Part shown: in pieces, positions 56,401 through 64,000 of the stretch
How positions within the stretch are numbered: the stretch's first letter is position 1
Layout of the letters: the number at the start of each line of letters is the position of its first letter
Source of the DNA: Chloroflexota bacterium
GTDB taxonomy: Bacteria > Chloroflexota > Anaerolineae > Anaerolineales > Villigracilaceae
Length of the DNA: 64,000 bases
Direction: 5' to 3'
Assembly (NCBI GenBank): GCA_026390015.1
Contig: JAPLGS010000139.1
Span: 62,001-126,000, forward strand
Translations under genes and position numbers: made by a program
The notes under the pieces: generated by a model
Database searches by the model: none
What the model was told of the DNA's origin: nothing
Seen by the model: the letters and a program-made list of their open reading frames with translations, nothing else

Positions 56401-56620
56401 GCAGGCCAGAAAATGTTTTAATGGCGCATTTGCTTTATTAAATAATGAAAACAGCAAATACGAACTGGCACGCGCTTACCTAGCCTTTGCTGGTTTTCTC
56501 AAAAAACAAGGACAAATGAGTGAGGCAAGAATTGCTCTCGAAAATGGGCGGAAAGCTTTTAGCGCCCTGAATAATAAGCTTGGCTTGCAGGCCATCGAAA
56601 AAGCATTTATGAGTCTCTAG
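53405..56620 (+). CDS. Ser/Thr protein kinase fused to a STAND-type NTPase and TPR repeats
   Basis: The 1071-aa protein has three parts. Residues 8-265 form a Hanks-type kinase with GKGGMG (17-22), ATP-binding Lys39, HRDLKPEN and DFGLAR. From about 340 an NB-ARC/STAND-like NTPase has P-loop NGMPGIGKST and Walker B WLVFDN. From about 700 to the end there are helical TPR-like repeats. No membrane segment is seen, so it should be cytoplasmic. Such proteins integrate signals or act in stress or defence; no substrate or partner gene is adjacent. It ends at a strong terminator. Confidence 0.88.
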   Translation: MLGQVLVNRYRIDAEIGKGGMGIVYRGYDTMLAREVAVKLISSTGLDTEGRTRLLVEARAAARLNHPNIVTIYDAVDAEETPFIIMELVDGKTLRAIPTPSIEECIEYTRQICNALVHAHGKGIIHRDLKPENVILTPQNVAKLMDFGLARSSDSPHVTASGIIVGTASYLAPELIEGGEPSIQSDLYALGVMLFEMLTGIQPYKGKDIVQLIYQHLNAPVPSARDIRIDIPIALNSLVMKLMRKNPDERPASAYDVELALVSLQSDQDRKTQTISSDDAKFQELPELGEKRSQAQISWDRKWQKKGYSRSSLPVLEPTERPLILANREKELAIGVEYLKDHRLLIVNGMPGIGKSTFARALLEFMPAESPPPFWYDFERQRNSGNTLGVLLDRISSYLENCLGGEVRQEVMAFRNSPEGQASAYEVDVLIDYLNSETPIWLVFDNLETVLSRGSNHFKDEGLEMLFDGLKSNTHNARIIVTNPFVPILHNEQFLLEFGTQPLTLRGLGESDSVSYLRVFGLDKFPDDMLVSLARTADGHPFTLNHLAHYIKALGVTSAVGDIQGGLAETTERFKVSLQQRLSPQEFDALQSITILHREISLEGLCQTAQVTPGVVKRLREEGLLQASDTGKFWLPNIVKNSLKPASPEATQLAHLRATNFYRNQKISPTRQGIEDYASILEWHHHAVQAGDSSSSYSALFSTGLKDQLMAWNEYSLLAELCEATLSVVSPEHKELSKLELGTTQHTLGILHFLLGRYLQSIALLIKGLDSIATSEQPELRIRLLIDLAESYTANGDFVPAMEICQHSMNALSSIKSEDLLAKALQVRGIIHRGQGNMEQAIGDLENSLKQYERVNDQAGIAYVTGELGIVYYYQNQFAKALANYRRALNLCKARHDMRGAMIGHFNIGDILLQDEQHALATKELQLAWEIARKRKLLFVEVQAGLFLIEAKIALSRFDKLEDELSELNSLISDQESPRLSGQALVLQASLHWKLDEFEQARKCFNGAFALLNNENSKYELARAYLAFAGFLKKQGQMSEARIALENGRKAFSALNNKLGLQAIEKAFMSL

Positions 56621-56622
56621 AT

Positions 56623-56666
56623 AAAAGAAAACGCGCCAGACAATAAAACCTGGCGCGTTTTCTTTT
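56623..56666. terminator. Bidirectional terminator after the kinase-NTPase gene
   Basis: A 17-bp perfect stem (AAAAGAAAACGCGCCAG at 56623-56639 with 56650-56666) and a 10-nt loop, with A-rich and T-rich ends, between convergent genes. Confidence 0.92.
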
Positions 56667-56682
56667 ATAAATCAGGATCTAC

Positions 56683-57309
56683 CTAGTTCGATTTCGGGCT
56701 TCCCCAACCGATTGGCGGGTCTCCCCAAAATTGGAATTCAATCGTCGCCGTGCTGCCATCCATCCTGTAGTTTTGGAACGGTTTCCAGATACTCACTCTG
56801 GCATCAGCGTCAGGCAAATACAAATAGACCGGTACCAGGTCCGCCTCCGTCAGCCCGCTCTTGCAGCCTGATAATTTTTCAACGTCATTTCCTGTAAAAG
56901 CAATTTGCATTGTCACCGGGGACGCAAAACTCTTTACCATCTCTCCACCCTTATCAAAGAAAGCCAGATTTCCAGCAATGGAAATAACGCATTGAAAACC
57001 GTCTTTCGGCAATCCAGCAAACTTCGATTCGTCACTAGCTGAAATGGAAAGCAAGTAGGGCGTTACGCCGGGCGGAACATTGGCCAGGGTAAGTTTATGA
57101 TCCAATAGCCCGGAGCAGGAAAACCCGCCTCCTTCCACACCACACGCCACCGCGTCAACTGGGAGCGTACCCGGGGCCCGAACGATCGATTTCGCAGCCC
57201 TTGTAAGCAGAACAAAAAGAACTACCACGACGATCAGCAAAACAAAGATTAAAACATTGTGCAGCAGATAATTAGAACGTGTTGTTCGATCATTCGTCTT
57301 TTGTGACAT
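56683..57309 (-). CDS. Membrane-anchored protein of unknown function
   Basis: This 208-aa protein has one hydrophobic helix (about residues 18-37, VLIFVLLIVVVVLFVLL) and an exported beta-rich domain with four cysteines (CGVEGGGFSCSG, FQCVIS, SGCKSG) that could form disulfides. No family was recognised. It ends with the pattern FQFWGDPPIGWG. CGGAGG lies before the ATG. It stands alone; 57310-57520 upstream shows no other gene. Confidence 0.6.
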   Translation of the reverse strand: MSQKTNDRTTRSNYLLHNVLIFVLLIVVVVLFVLLTRAAKSIVRAPGTLPVDAVACGVEGGGFSCSGLLDHKLTLANVPPGVTPYLLSISASDESKFAGLPKDGFQCVISIAGNLAFFDKGGEMVKSFASPVTMQIAFTGNDVEKLSGCKSGLTEADLVPVYLYLPDADARVSIWKPFQNYRMDGSTATIEFQFWGDPPIGWGSPKSN

Positions 57310-57520
57310 AGCTCCTCCGATAAATATGAAAACCGAATTTATAAAAACTTATAAACATTATAGCACGCTGAATTATTTTAGGGAATTTTTATATCATTCC
57401 ACCAGCAAATAAGTAAAATTTGACCAACCCTAAAAATGTAGGCAAACCACAATTTCCGGTGAGGGGGATACTAAAAACACATTTCAAGAATCAAAAAAAT
57501 CGATCGTCATTAATATCTCG

Positions 57521-57862
57521 GTGATGATATGCTTGCTGGCAACAACATATGATCTATACATTTACGAATGTAATTCCGTGCTTCAAGAGCAAGCCACTCC
57601 CGCACCACTGACAGCCAGTATCCACGAGAGAATCGGCAACTGTCAAAGCGGGATTAATTTTTTATTTGCAAAACAATCATCGGTAGGCAAGGTCTCATTT
57701 CGCCTGCAAGACCAAACCAAGTTTCATGCCTGCCCCGTTCTGCTCAGCGGACAAGTTAATGATATAGTCAAAGGTGAGATCGCCACCGAATTTGTGGAAG
57801 AGCGTTTGTTCAAAGGAAAACAGGAACCTGTTATGATGTATAAGGTTCTGGGAATTGAATAA
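57521..57862 (+). CDS. Possible small exported protein, start uncertain
   Basis: The frame from GTG 57521 encodes 113 aa. In-frame codons just upstream extend a hydrophobic stretch (SIVINISVMICLLATTY), so the true start may lie before 57521, but no ATG, GTG or TTG is available there. The remainder is polar with two cysteines and no recognised family. It may be a degraded gene. If it is not coding, 57310-57960 is a gene-free stretch in which I see nothing else. Confidence 0.3.
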   Translation: MMICLLATTYDLYIYECNSVLQEQATPAPLTASIHERIGNCQSGINFLFAKQSSVGKVSFRLQDQTKFHACPVLLSGQVNDIVKGEIATEFVEERLFKGKQEPVMMYKVLGIE

Positions 57863-57960
57863 TCCTTGCATGCGGCTTGAAGGATTAGGTGGAAAAGAAA
57901 TTTGCCAATAAAGAGTAAAGATGGAAACCAATATCCGCATCAAAGTTGAGAGGTGTTTAC

Positions 57961-58752
57961 ATGGCTGATTCACAGGCTGGGATCAATAAGGGATATTTAG
58001 ACGGAAACTCCATTTCACCCAACGAACTTCACATACAATATGGGATACCCCATGAAGAAATTATCTCTTTTCGGAATCTCCTACGGGTTTATCCCAACCC
58101 GGAAGTGATCATCAGAGAAGGGGATCGTGAACAAGCGCTGTATCTTCTGCGGGTGGGGACAGTGGAGGTTTTCAAAGGACAGGGTACATCAAAGGAATTA
58201 ATTGGCACGATCGACGCTGTCAATTTTTTTGGCGAGATGAGCATGATCAATGACGAAGCCAGAAGCGCGACGGTCATATCTATGACAAATAATGTCGTGA
58301 TCTATAAGATCCCCAACCCTAACATTCAAACCATCCTTACCAATCCCAAATGGGCTGAATTGTTGATCTCACGCCTTTCCAGGAATCTTGCAAGAAGCCA
58401 TGAACAGCATATCATTGCTGCTGAACAGATAAAAGTATTACGGTCTGAGTTGGAACGTGTTAAAAAAGAAATGAATAGCCAACAGGCAGAGTCCACGAAA
58501 AACACCCTGCTTGCCTTTAATGGGCTTCTCCATTTTCAAGGTATCGTCCAACGAACGGCGGTGGTAGGAAGTAAGGGCTGGGCATATCTAAACACACTTG
58601 ACCGTATCACCCGCAGCTTGATCTCCTACTACTTTCCCAATTTGGATGAAACGAATAAAACTGTGGAAATTAACGTGATTCAAGATTGTCTGGCAGGCCT
58701 TCCGCAGGATGAGCAACATAAAGTGATCGAGGAGTTCAAGCAATTACTTTAG
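57961..58752 (+). CDS. Cyclic-nucleotide-binding-domain protein
   Basis: The 263-aa protein has a CRP-type cNMP-binding domain (about residues 35-145) with VIIREGDREQALYLLRVGTVEVF, FFGEMSMINDEARSATVI and IYKIP. A coiled segment follows at about 155-180 (EQIKVLRSELERVKKEMN), then a helical C-terminus with no helix-turn-helix recognised. It is not an obvious transcription factor. ATG 57961 follows GAGAGGTG. It may sense cAMP or c-di-GMP-type signals and act on a partner. Confidence 0.8.
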   Translation: MADSQAGINKGYLDGNSISPNELHIQYGIPHEEIISFRNLLRVYPNPEVIIREGDREQALYLLRVGTVEVFKGQGTSKELIGTIDAVNFFGEMSMINDEARSATVISMTNNVVIYKIPNPNIQTILTNPKWAELLISRLSRNLARSHEQHIIAAEQIKVLRSELERVKKEMNSQQAESTKNTLLAFNGLLHFQGIVQRTAVVGSKGWAYLNTLDRITRSLISYYFPNLDETNKTVEINVIQDCLAGLPQDEQHKVIEEFKQLL

Positions 58753-58987
58753 GCTATTTTTTTCCTGCCATTCAAAACCTTTTTAGGATGCGGAAAATAT
58801 CAACGCTTCCTTCACGGTTTTTTTAATTTATTTTCCGGCTTATCTGTCTGGATTCGATTTCCACGGGCTGCGGTTGATAATTGGAAATACGAAAATAATT
58901 ACTCGAAAACTAGATAATCAAGAATTCGATCAGATAAAATAAACACGACGTGTAAGTCAACGGGCCGCAGCCAGGAGCTATTGGACA

Positions 58988-60487
58988 ATGCCAAAGAAAT
59001 CCAAAGTAGATGAGCGCATTGACAAACTCTTCGAGGGTTTCCATCCCGAAGAGAATGCTCCCATTGTAAAGATCAAACCAAAGGTTGAGGAACTCAAGCC
59101 ACGATTGCCAAATCAGAAATCGATCTGGCAAAGTTCTGATCCGATCCCAGCATCAAAGCCGACTTATAACACTATGATCATAGCCGCGATTCTGGCAACT
59201 ATTTTAGTGCTGGCGACGAGCCTTGTTTTTCTCAGATTCAGAAATATTCCCTTACTACCCGATAAAATTATTCCAGCCCAACCGTCGACATCTACAACAC
59301 TGCTGTCCAATGCGGCTGTCCCTTCGTCTGCATCCCCGGCCAAACCCATCCTGCCTCTTGCTCTCACCCAAATTACATCCAGGCCAACACTGACGCCCAC
59401 TTTTTTGCCCACACTCACCAGTACAGCCATTGGCGGATGTAATGGGGTTACGGAAATTCCACTGCCTGAATGCACTGCTCTGGTCGCTCTCTATAAAAGC
59501 ACCGACGGCGATAACTGGATCAATAAATTGGGCTGGCTGGTCACGACGAAACCTTGCTCCTGGTTTGGCGTCATTTGCAGTAACAGTCACGTGACAGGCC
59601 TTTATCTATCATCCAACGCATTGAACGGGAGCATTACGCCTGAACTTGGAAACTTGAGCTTCCTAACAATACTCCGACTCAATTACAATCAATTGAGCGG
59701 CAGCATTCCGCCAGAAATTGGCAGGCTGACCGACCTAACCAACATCCTCCTTTTTGGAAACCGTTTGAGCGGCAGCATTCCCCCAGAACTTGGCAAGCTG
59801 CCCACGCTGACTCTCTTATCGCTTGGTGGCAATGAGCTGATCGGCAGCATCCCGCCTGAGATTGGAAACCTTACCAATCTTACTGGCCTGTACCTTTATT
59901 CTAATCAATTGAGCGGGAACATACCGCCAGAGCTTGGGAAACTGAGAAATCTGACGGGGTTATATCTTTATTCAAATCAACTGAGTGGCAGCATCCCCAC
60001 TGAACTTAGCGGCATGACCGCACTCAATCTGCTTTCGCTGGAAAATAACTTTCTCAGTGGAAATATTCCATCAGCTTTGGGCCAACTTATAAATTTGACT
60101 GGTGTAAATCTAAGTTTCAACAAGCTCAGCGGCAGCATCCCGCCAGAAATTGGTCAACTTGTAAACCTGACAAGTCTTTCTCTAGCGGGGAACCAATTGA
60201 GCGGAAGTATCCCCCACGAGTTGGGCGGCTTGACAAACCTAACGAGCCTATCTCTCAATTTAAACCAATTGTCTGAAGACATTCCATCCGAATTTAGCAA
60301 CCTTACCAAATTGACAGATCTTTACCTCGATGGGAATCTGATCTCTGGCCCTGTCCCGGAATCCATGCACAATATTGTTGGGTTGACCAATTTTTATTAT
60401 CCATCAACCATCTGTCTGCCAAACACAACGGATTTCTTAGAGTGGATCAGCGCGGTCAATCATTCTCACGATATTCTATGCCCATAG
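58988..60487 (+). CDS. Membrane-anchored leucine-rich-repeat protein (plant-type LRR)
   Basis: The 499-aa protein has a charged cytoplasmic start (residues 1-58), a single membrane helix (62-83), a Ser/Pro/Thr-rich stalk, a cap segment with CTALVALYKSTDGDNW and CSWFGVICSN, then about ten 24-residue repeats of the plant type (LSGSIPPEIGxLxNLTxL). The N-terminal cap and repeat style are those of plant receptor kinases and are also found in some bacterial surface proteins. It is expected to bind a ligand outside the cell. No ribosome site is obvious. Confidence 0.85.
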   Translation: MPKKSKVDERIDKLFEGFHPEENAPIVKIKPKVEELKPRLPNQKSIWQSSDPIPASKPTYNTMIIAAILATILVLATSLVFLRFRNIPLLPDKIIPAQPSTSTTLLSNAAVPSSASPAKPILPLALTQITSRPTLTPTFLPTLTSTAIGGCNGVTEIPLPECTALVALYKSTDGDNWINKLGWLVTTKPCSWFGVICSNSHVTGLYLSSNALNGSITPELGNLSFLTILRLNYNQLSGSIPPEIGRLTDLTNILLFGNRLSGSIPPELGKLPTLTLLSLGGNELIGSIPPEIGNLTNLTGLYLYSNQLSGNIPPELGKLRNLTGLYLYSNQLSGSIPTELSGMTALNLLSLENNFLSGNIPSALGQLINLTGVNLSFNKLSGSIPPEIGQLVNLTSLSLAGNQLSGSIPHELGGLTNLTSLSLNLNQLSEDIPSEFSNLTKLTDLYLDGNLISGPVPESMHNIVGLTNFYYPSTICLPNTTDFLEWISAVNHSHDILCP

Positions 60488-60533
60488 TTTATTAATTAAT
60501 ACGCCAAACCTCGAAACCTTGAATATCCTGGTT

Positions 60534-61169
60534 CTAATTGGGTATGACCATTTCTTTTGACTCTATTACTTCCGCCTGTATTTTCCCCGCAGAGAGTTCT
60601 CTTAGATCATTTTGAAATATCTCAAATACTTCCACAGGCATGCGGACTGTCATCGTGACATCCGTGCCAAAATCCTCCCCTAAAATTTCTCCGCGTTGAC
60701 GAGTTACTATGAGTCGCAATCGTTCCAATAAATTGTAAGGCAACGCGATCATCGCGATATAAACTGGAACGCGCCGCCCGCGCCCCACCGCGTTGACCAC
60801 CAATTGCGCAGACTCGGTGTACGCTTTGACCAACCCGCCCGTGCCAAGTAAAGTCCCGCCAAAATATCGAGTGATGACCAGCGCCGCATCGCCGAGTCCA
60901 CTGCCGCGCAGGACCGCCAAAGCAGGCTTACCCGAAGTCCCGCTCGGCTCACCATCATCCGAAAAATATTCGGTGACCGTATTCCCTCCGCCGATAATAT
61001 AGACGGGCACATTATGCGACGCATCCGCAAATTCTTTTCTGATGCGCGCCATGAAGGCGCGCGCTTCGTCAATGCTAAAGACAGGCGCGAGCGTGGAAAT
61101 AAATTTCGAGTTCATTACAGCCAACTCACGTCGGATTTCTGTCAGCGGAACTAAATAAGTTTTGGTCAT
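60534..61169 (-). CDS. YigZ/IMPACT-family protein
   Basis: This 211-aa protein has the UPF0029 N-terminal signature: FVYI-like start, FISTLAPVFSIDEARAFM, FSDDGEPSGTSGKPALAVL, VITRYFGGTLLGTGGLVKAY. A ferredoxin-like C-terminal domain follows. The family is linked to translation control in eukaryotes; the bacterial role is not settled. It is convergent with the LRR gene and divergent from pgl. Confidence 0.9.
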   Translation of the reverse strand: MTKTYLVPLTEIRRELAVMNSKFISTLAPVFSIDEARAFMARIRKEFADASHNVPVYIIGGGNTVTEYFSDDGEPSGTSGKPALAVLRGSGLGDAALVITRYFGGTLLGTGGLVKAYTESAQLVVNAVGRGRRVPVYIAMIALPYNLLERLRLIVTRQRGEILGEDFGTDVTMTVRMPVEVFEIFQNDLRELSAGKIQAEVIESKEMVIPN

Positions 61170-61198
61170 GGCTCGAATTGTAAAAGAAATCTATGAGT

Positions 61199-61228
61199 TT
61201 GAACATTGCCACAAGGATGTGTTAAACT
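61199..61228 (+). promoter_or_regulatory. Promoter of pgl, predicted leaderless transcript
   Basis: TTGAAC (61199-61204) and TAAACT (61223-61228) have an 18-nt spacer, and the ATG at 61235 lies 6 nt past the -10, with no ribosome site. Transcription would begin at about the start codon. Confidence 0.45.
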
Positions 61229-61234
61229 TTTTGT

Positions 61235-61966
61235 ATGAAGCCTGATATAAAAATATTCAAAGACCTCGACGGATTAAGTCATGCCGCAGCAAAGATGTTC
61301 ATCGAATCATCTTCGCAAGCCATAGCGCAACGCGGACGTTTTCTGGTTGCGCTATCAGGCGGCAGTACGCCAAATCAACTGTATCAATTGCTGGCAAGCG
61401 CTCCATATCGCGATCAAATAGATTGGTCAAAGGTTCATATATTTTGGGGCGATGAACGTTGCGTACCCATGGATGATCCGGGCAATAGTTATTATCAAGC
61501 CAGGCTGGCATTACTTGATCTTGTAAATATTCCAGCGGATAACGTACACCGCGTTCAATCGGATTTTGAACCTGCCTCGGCCGCACTGGATTATGCGCGA
61601 ACGCTGATGGTTTTTTCAACGCCTCCACTCGGCTGGCCGCGCTTTGATCTGGTACTACTCGGCATGGGCGACGACGGACACACAGCTTCATTGTTCCCAG
61701 GCTCACCCGTGGATGTAAGCGAACCTGTCATTGCAATCACCGCGCAATACCAAAATCGCCCTGCCAAACGTGTTACCCTGACGCCGCTGGTATTCAACAG
61801 CGCGCACAGAATACTATTCCTTGTAACTGGCGCAAACAAGGCCGTAACTTTAACCCAGGTATTCAGCGACATATCTAATGTCGATTTACTGCCTGCCCAG
61901 CGGATTCAGCCAACAGATGGAGAACTCCTCTGGTTGATGGATGAAGCGGCGGCGGGTAAGCTATAA
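61235..61966 (+). CDS. pgl: 6-phosphogluconolactonase
   Basis: Pgl hydrolyses 6-phosphogluconolactone in the oxidative pentose phosphate pathway. The 243-aa protein has the NagB-like fold with VALSGGSTPNQLY, WSKVHIFWGDERCVPMDD and LLGMGDDGHTASLFPGS. It starts the rightward pgl-gnd-zwf run, 26 nt before gnd. Confidence 0.94.
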   Translation: MKPDIKIFKDLDGLSHAAAKMFIESSSQAIAQRGRFLVALSGGSTPNQLYQLLASAPYRDQIDWSKVHIFWGDERCVPMDDPGNSYYQARLALLDLVNIPADNVHRVQSDFEPASAALDYARTLMVFSTPPLGWPRFDLVLLGMGDDGHTASLFPGSPVDVSEPVIAITAQYQNRPAKRVTLTPLVFNSAHRILFLVTGANKAVTLTQVFSDISNVDLLPAQRIQPTDGELLWLMDEAAAGKL

Positions 61967-61992
61967 AAATCATTCAAAATTTTAGGAGAACT

Positions 61993-62901
61993 ATGGAACT
62001 CGCGATCATCGGTTTAGGAAAAATGGGATTGAACATGGCCACACGTTTGGTGCGCGGTGGTCATCGCGTGATTGGATTTGCGCGCAGTAAAGAGACTGTA
62101 CAGGAAGCGGTCAACATTGGCGCGGAAGGCGCTGACACGCTTGAAAATGCAGTCGCCAAATTAAACGCGCCGCGCATCGTATGGGTCATGGTGCCATCGG
62201 GCCAGACCACCGACGACACGATCAATAAACTGGAAGGCTTACTGCAAAAAGGTGACACGGTCATTGACGGCGGAAACTCCAATTACAAAGACTCTGTCCG
62301 CCACGCGTCACAGCTTGAAGCCAAAGGAATCGACTTCGTAGACTGCGGCACCAGCGGCGGCATCTGGGGACTCAGCGAAGGCTACAGCCTGATGATCGGC
62401 GGACAGGTTGAAGCGGTGGAGAAGTTGCGTCCCATTTTTGAGACGCTGGCCCCTGCGGCTGATAAAGGCTGGGGACGAGTCGGCCCGCATGGCGCTGGAC
62501 ATTTCACAAAAATGATCCACAATGGAATTGAATACGGCATGATGCAAGCCTTTGCAGAAGGCTTTAGTATTTTGAAAGCCAAGCAAGAGTTTGGACTCGA
62601 TCTCGCGCAGATCTCGGAAATTTGGCAGCATGGCAGTGTGGTGCGCTCGTGGTTGTTAGACCTGGCCGCCAATGCGTTGAAGGAAGATGCGAAACTTGAG
62701 GATATCAAACCGTGGGTCGCTGATTCTGGCGAAGGGCGCTGGACAGTTTTCGAATCCATTGATCTCGATGTGCCCGCGCCGATCATCACACTCGCCTTGC
62801 AAATGCGCTTCGCCAGCCGCGATGATGAAAATTTTTCAGCGCGCATGCTCGCCGCATTACGCAATCAATTTGGCGGACACGCCATCAAGAAGGCGGAATA
62901 A
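61993..62901 (+). CDS. gnd: 6-phosphogluconate dehydrogenase (decarboxylating, short form)
   Basis: It oxidises and decarboxylates 6-phosphogluconate to ribulose 5-phosphate. The 302-aa protein is the short, often NAD-dependent type: Rossmann GLGKMGLNMA, GGNSNYKDS, the catalytic region CGTSGGIWGLSEGYSLMIGG and KMIHNGIEYGMMQA with the conserved Lys and Asn. AGGAG precedes the ATG. It sits between pgl and zwf. Confidence 0.94.
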   Translation: MELAIIGLGKMGLNMATRLVRGGHRVIGFARSKETVQEAVNIGAEGADTLENAVAKLNAPRIVWVMVPSGQTTDDTINKLEGLLQKGDTVIDGGNSNYKDSVRHASQLEAKGIDFVDCGTSGGIWGLSEGYSLMIGGQVEAVEKLRPIFETLAPAADKGWGRVGPHGAGHFTKMIHNGIEYGMMQAFAEGFSILKAKQEFGLDLAQISEIWQHGSVVRSWLLDLAANALKEDAKLEDIKPWVADSGEGRWTVFESIDLDVPAPIITLALQMRFASRDDENFSARMLAALRNQFGGHAIKKAE

Positions 62902-62911
62902 GACAGACGAT

Positions 62912-62960
62912 AGACGGCGGACAGTATACCGTTTTATCTACGGTCAATCGTCCACGGTCT
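62912..62960. repeat. Imperfect inverted repeat between gnd and zwf
   Basis: AGACGGCGGAC (62912-62922) matches the complement of 62950-62960 at 9 of 11 positions. The surrounding GAC/GTC-rich text looks like a degenerate dispersed repeat. No clear promoter for zwf was seen here. Confidence 0.35.
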
Positions 62961-62974
62961 GCGGTCATTTACTT

Positions 62975-64000
62975 ATGAACAATCTTCCCAATAATAGTTT
63001 ACTAACAACGATCATCATCTTCGGCGCTTCTGGTGATCTGACGCAGCGAAAGCTGATGCCTTCGCTGTTTAATTTGTTCCGCAAGCGCCGCACTCCAAAA
63101 AAATTCCAGATCGTTGGCTTTGGCGGTACAGCATTTACCGATGAACAGTTTCGCGAACATTTACTTAAAGGGCTGAAGGAACACGCAGGTTACGAATTCA
63201 CTGATGAAGAGTGGACTGTCTTCGCGCCTAATCTGCATTATCTTTCTGGCAAATACACCGAAGCAAGTGATTTCCAAAAACTGGCCGATACTCTCACTCT
63301 TTTGGAAAACGGCGAAGCCAATCGGCTTTTTTACATGGCACTGCCGCCGACTCTGTTCCCCGTCATTATTGATAATCTGGATGCGTCAGGGCAGCTGCAT
63401 GAGAACGGAGCCTGGCGGCGCGTGGTGCTTGAAAAACCCTTCGGCACAGACCTTGCGTCAGCAGTCACTTTGAACAAACAGGTTCACAAAGCGCTCAACG
63501 AAAACCAGATCTACCGCATTGACCATTATCTCGGCAAGGAAACCGTCCAGAACATTTTGTTTACGCGCTTTGCCAACACCATCTTTGAGCCGATCTGGAA
63601 TCGCACTTATATTGATCACGTGCAGATCACCGTGGCAGAGAAGGTCGGGCTCGAACATCGAGCAGGTTTTTATGACAGCGTCGGTGTGCTGCGCGACATG
63701 TTTCAGAATCATCTTTTGCAATTGCTGACGCTCGTTGCCATGGAACCGCCTGCATCGTTCAGCGCAAGTCACTTGCGGAATGAAAAGGTAAAAGTTCTCA
63801 GCGCTGTTCAGCCCATGACTCCCGAACAGGTATCAGCGAATACAGTTCGCGGACAATATAAAGGCTATCGCAGCGAAGAGCAGGTTAATCCGAACTCCAC
63901 CACACCCACTTATGCGGCGCTCCGCCTCTACATCAACAACTGGCGCTGGAAAGGCGTACCCTTTTATTTACGCTCTGGAAAAAATCTCGCAGAGAAACAA
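62975..64000 (+). CDS. zwf: Glucose-6-phosphate 1-dehydrogenase, 3' end outside window
   Basis: G6PDH makes NAD(P)H and phosphogluconolactone from glucose 6-phosphate. From the ATG at 62975 the frame stays open for 342 codons to the window edge. It shows the cofactor motif IIIFGASGDLTQRKLMPSL, the active-site RIDHYLGKETVQN and FRSGKxL-type end (LRSGKNLAEK). About 150 residues should lie beyond the window. It completes the oxidative pentose phosphate set. Confidence 0.94.
   Translation, partial: MNNLPNNSLLTTIIIFGASGDLTQRKLMPSLFNLFRKRRTPKKFQIVGFGGTAFTDEQFREHLLKGLKEHAGYEFTDEEWTVFAPNLHYLSGKYTEASDFQKLADTLTLLENGEANRLFYMALPPTLFPVIIDNLDASGQLHENGAWRRVVLEKPFGTDLASAVTLNKQVHKALNENQIYRIDHYLGKETVQNILFTRFANTIFEPIWNRTYIDHVQITVAEKVGLEHRAGFYDSVGVLRDMFQNHLLQLLTLVAMEPPASFSASHLRNEKVKVLSAVQPMTPEQVSANTVRGQYKGYRSEEQVNPNSTTPTYAALRLYINNWRWKGVPFYLRSGKNLAEKQ

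Overview
The window looks like an ordinary chromosomal segment of an anaerobic or facultative member of the Chloroflexota, most likely class Anaerolineae. This placement is an inference from gene content and style: non-pyrrolysine MttB-family methyltransferases, a SufCBDSU iron-sulfur operon with SufR, Pro/Thr-stalk lipoproteins ending in an SH3-like domain, a kinase-NTPase-TPR protein, a MoeA fused to a binding-protein domain, and many long perfect intergenic hairpins. No rRNA operon, phage, CRISPR array, transposase or integrase was seen. One tRNA (His) is present.

Layout. 1-9908 (+): a methyl-transfer cluster with four MttB-superfamily genes (one broken by an internal deletion), an S9 peptidase, an M20 amidohydrolase and a pterin-binding methyltransferase of the MtgA/AcsE type. 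9935-17512: housekeeping genes, namely a FabL-like reductase, a HAD phosphatase, glgA-malQ, tRNA-His beside hisS, a SAM methyltransferase and a PIG-L deacetylase. 17545-28545: the iron-sulfur region. sufC-sufB-sufD-X-sufS-sufU-Rieske runs leftward and sufR-sufT runs rightward. The two are separated by a large secreted metallophosphoesterase gene flanked by two near-identical 30-bp direct repeats, each abutting the -35 box of one suf promoter. 28611-35837: an XRE-cupin regulator, then an ArsR-led operon of an octaheme cytochrome, a heptaheme cytochrome fused to cytochrome b, and a YeeE/YedE pair, the second fused to a rhodanese domain that lacks its cysteine. 35924-39042: an FGGY kinase and a sphingosine-phosphate-lyase-like PLP enzyme, apparently co-transcribed. 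39166-53226: mixed genes including lipoproteins, a cyclophilin, a YwiC-like membrane protein, a DsrE-like protein, an acyl-CoA dehydrogenase, response regulators, cytochrome c, GDPD, a nitroreductase, an HDAC-family deacetylase, a MoeA fusion and guaB. 53405-60487: signalling and surface proteins (kinase-STAND-TPR, a cyclic-nucleotide-binding domain, a membrane-anchored plant-type LRR protein). 61235-64000: oxidative pentose phosphate genes pgl-gnd-zwf, the last cut by the window edge.

How the genes work together. The first cluster plausibly demethylates quaternary amines and passes the methyl groups through a corrinoid protein, not encoded here, to tetrahydrofolate. The suf genes build Fe-S clusters under SufR control. 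The multiheme operon plausibly moves electrons from quinol to a sulfur or nitrogen oxyanion while YeeE-type channels import sulfur compounds. The last three genes generate NAD(P)H from glucose 6-phosphate.

The strongest unusual signals are: (1) the apparently split divergent sufC/sufR promoter; (2) the sulfur-redox operon with a cysteine-less rhodanese carrying a Gly-Gly-Gly-Cys-Gly tail; (3) the MttB cluster combined with peptidases; (4) a lysine-rich unknown protein inside the suf operon; (5) several probable leaderless transcripts.
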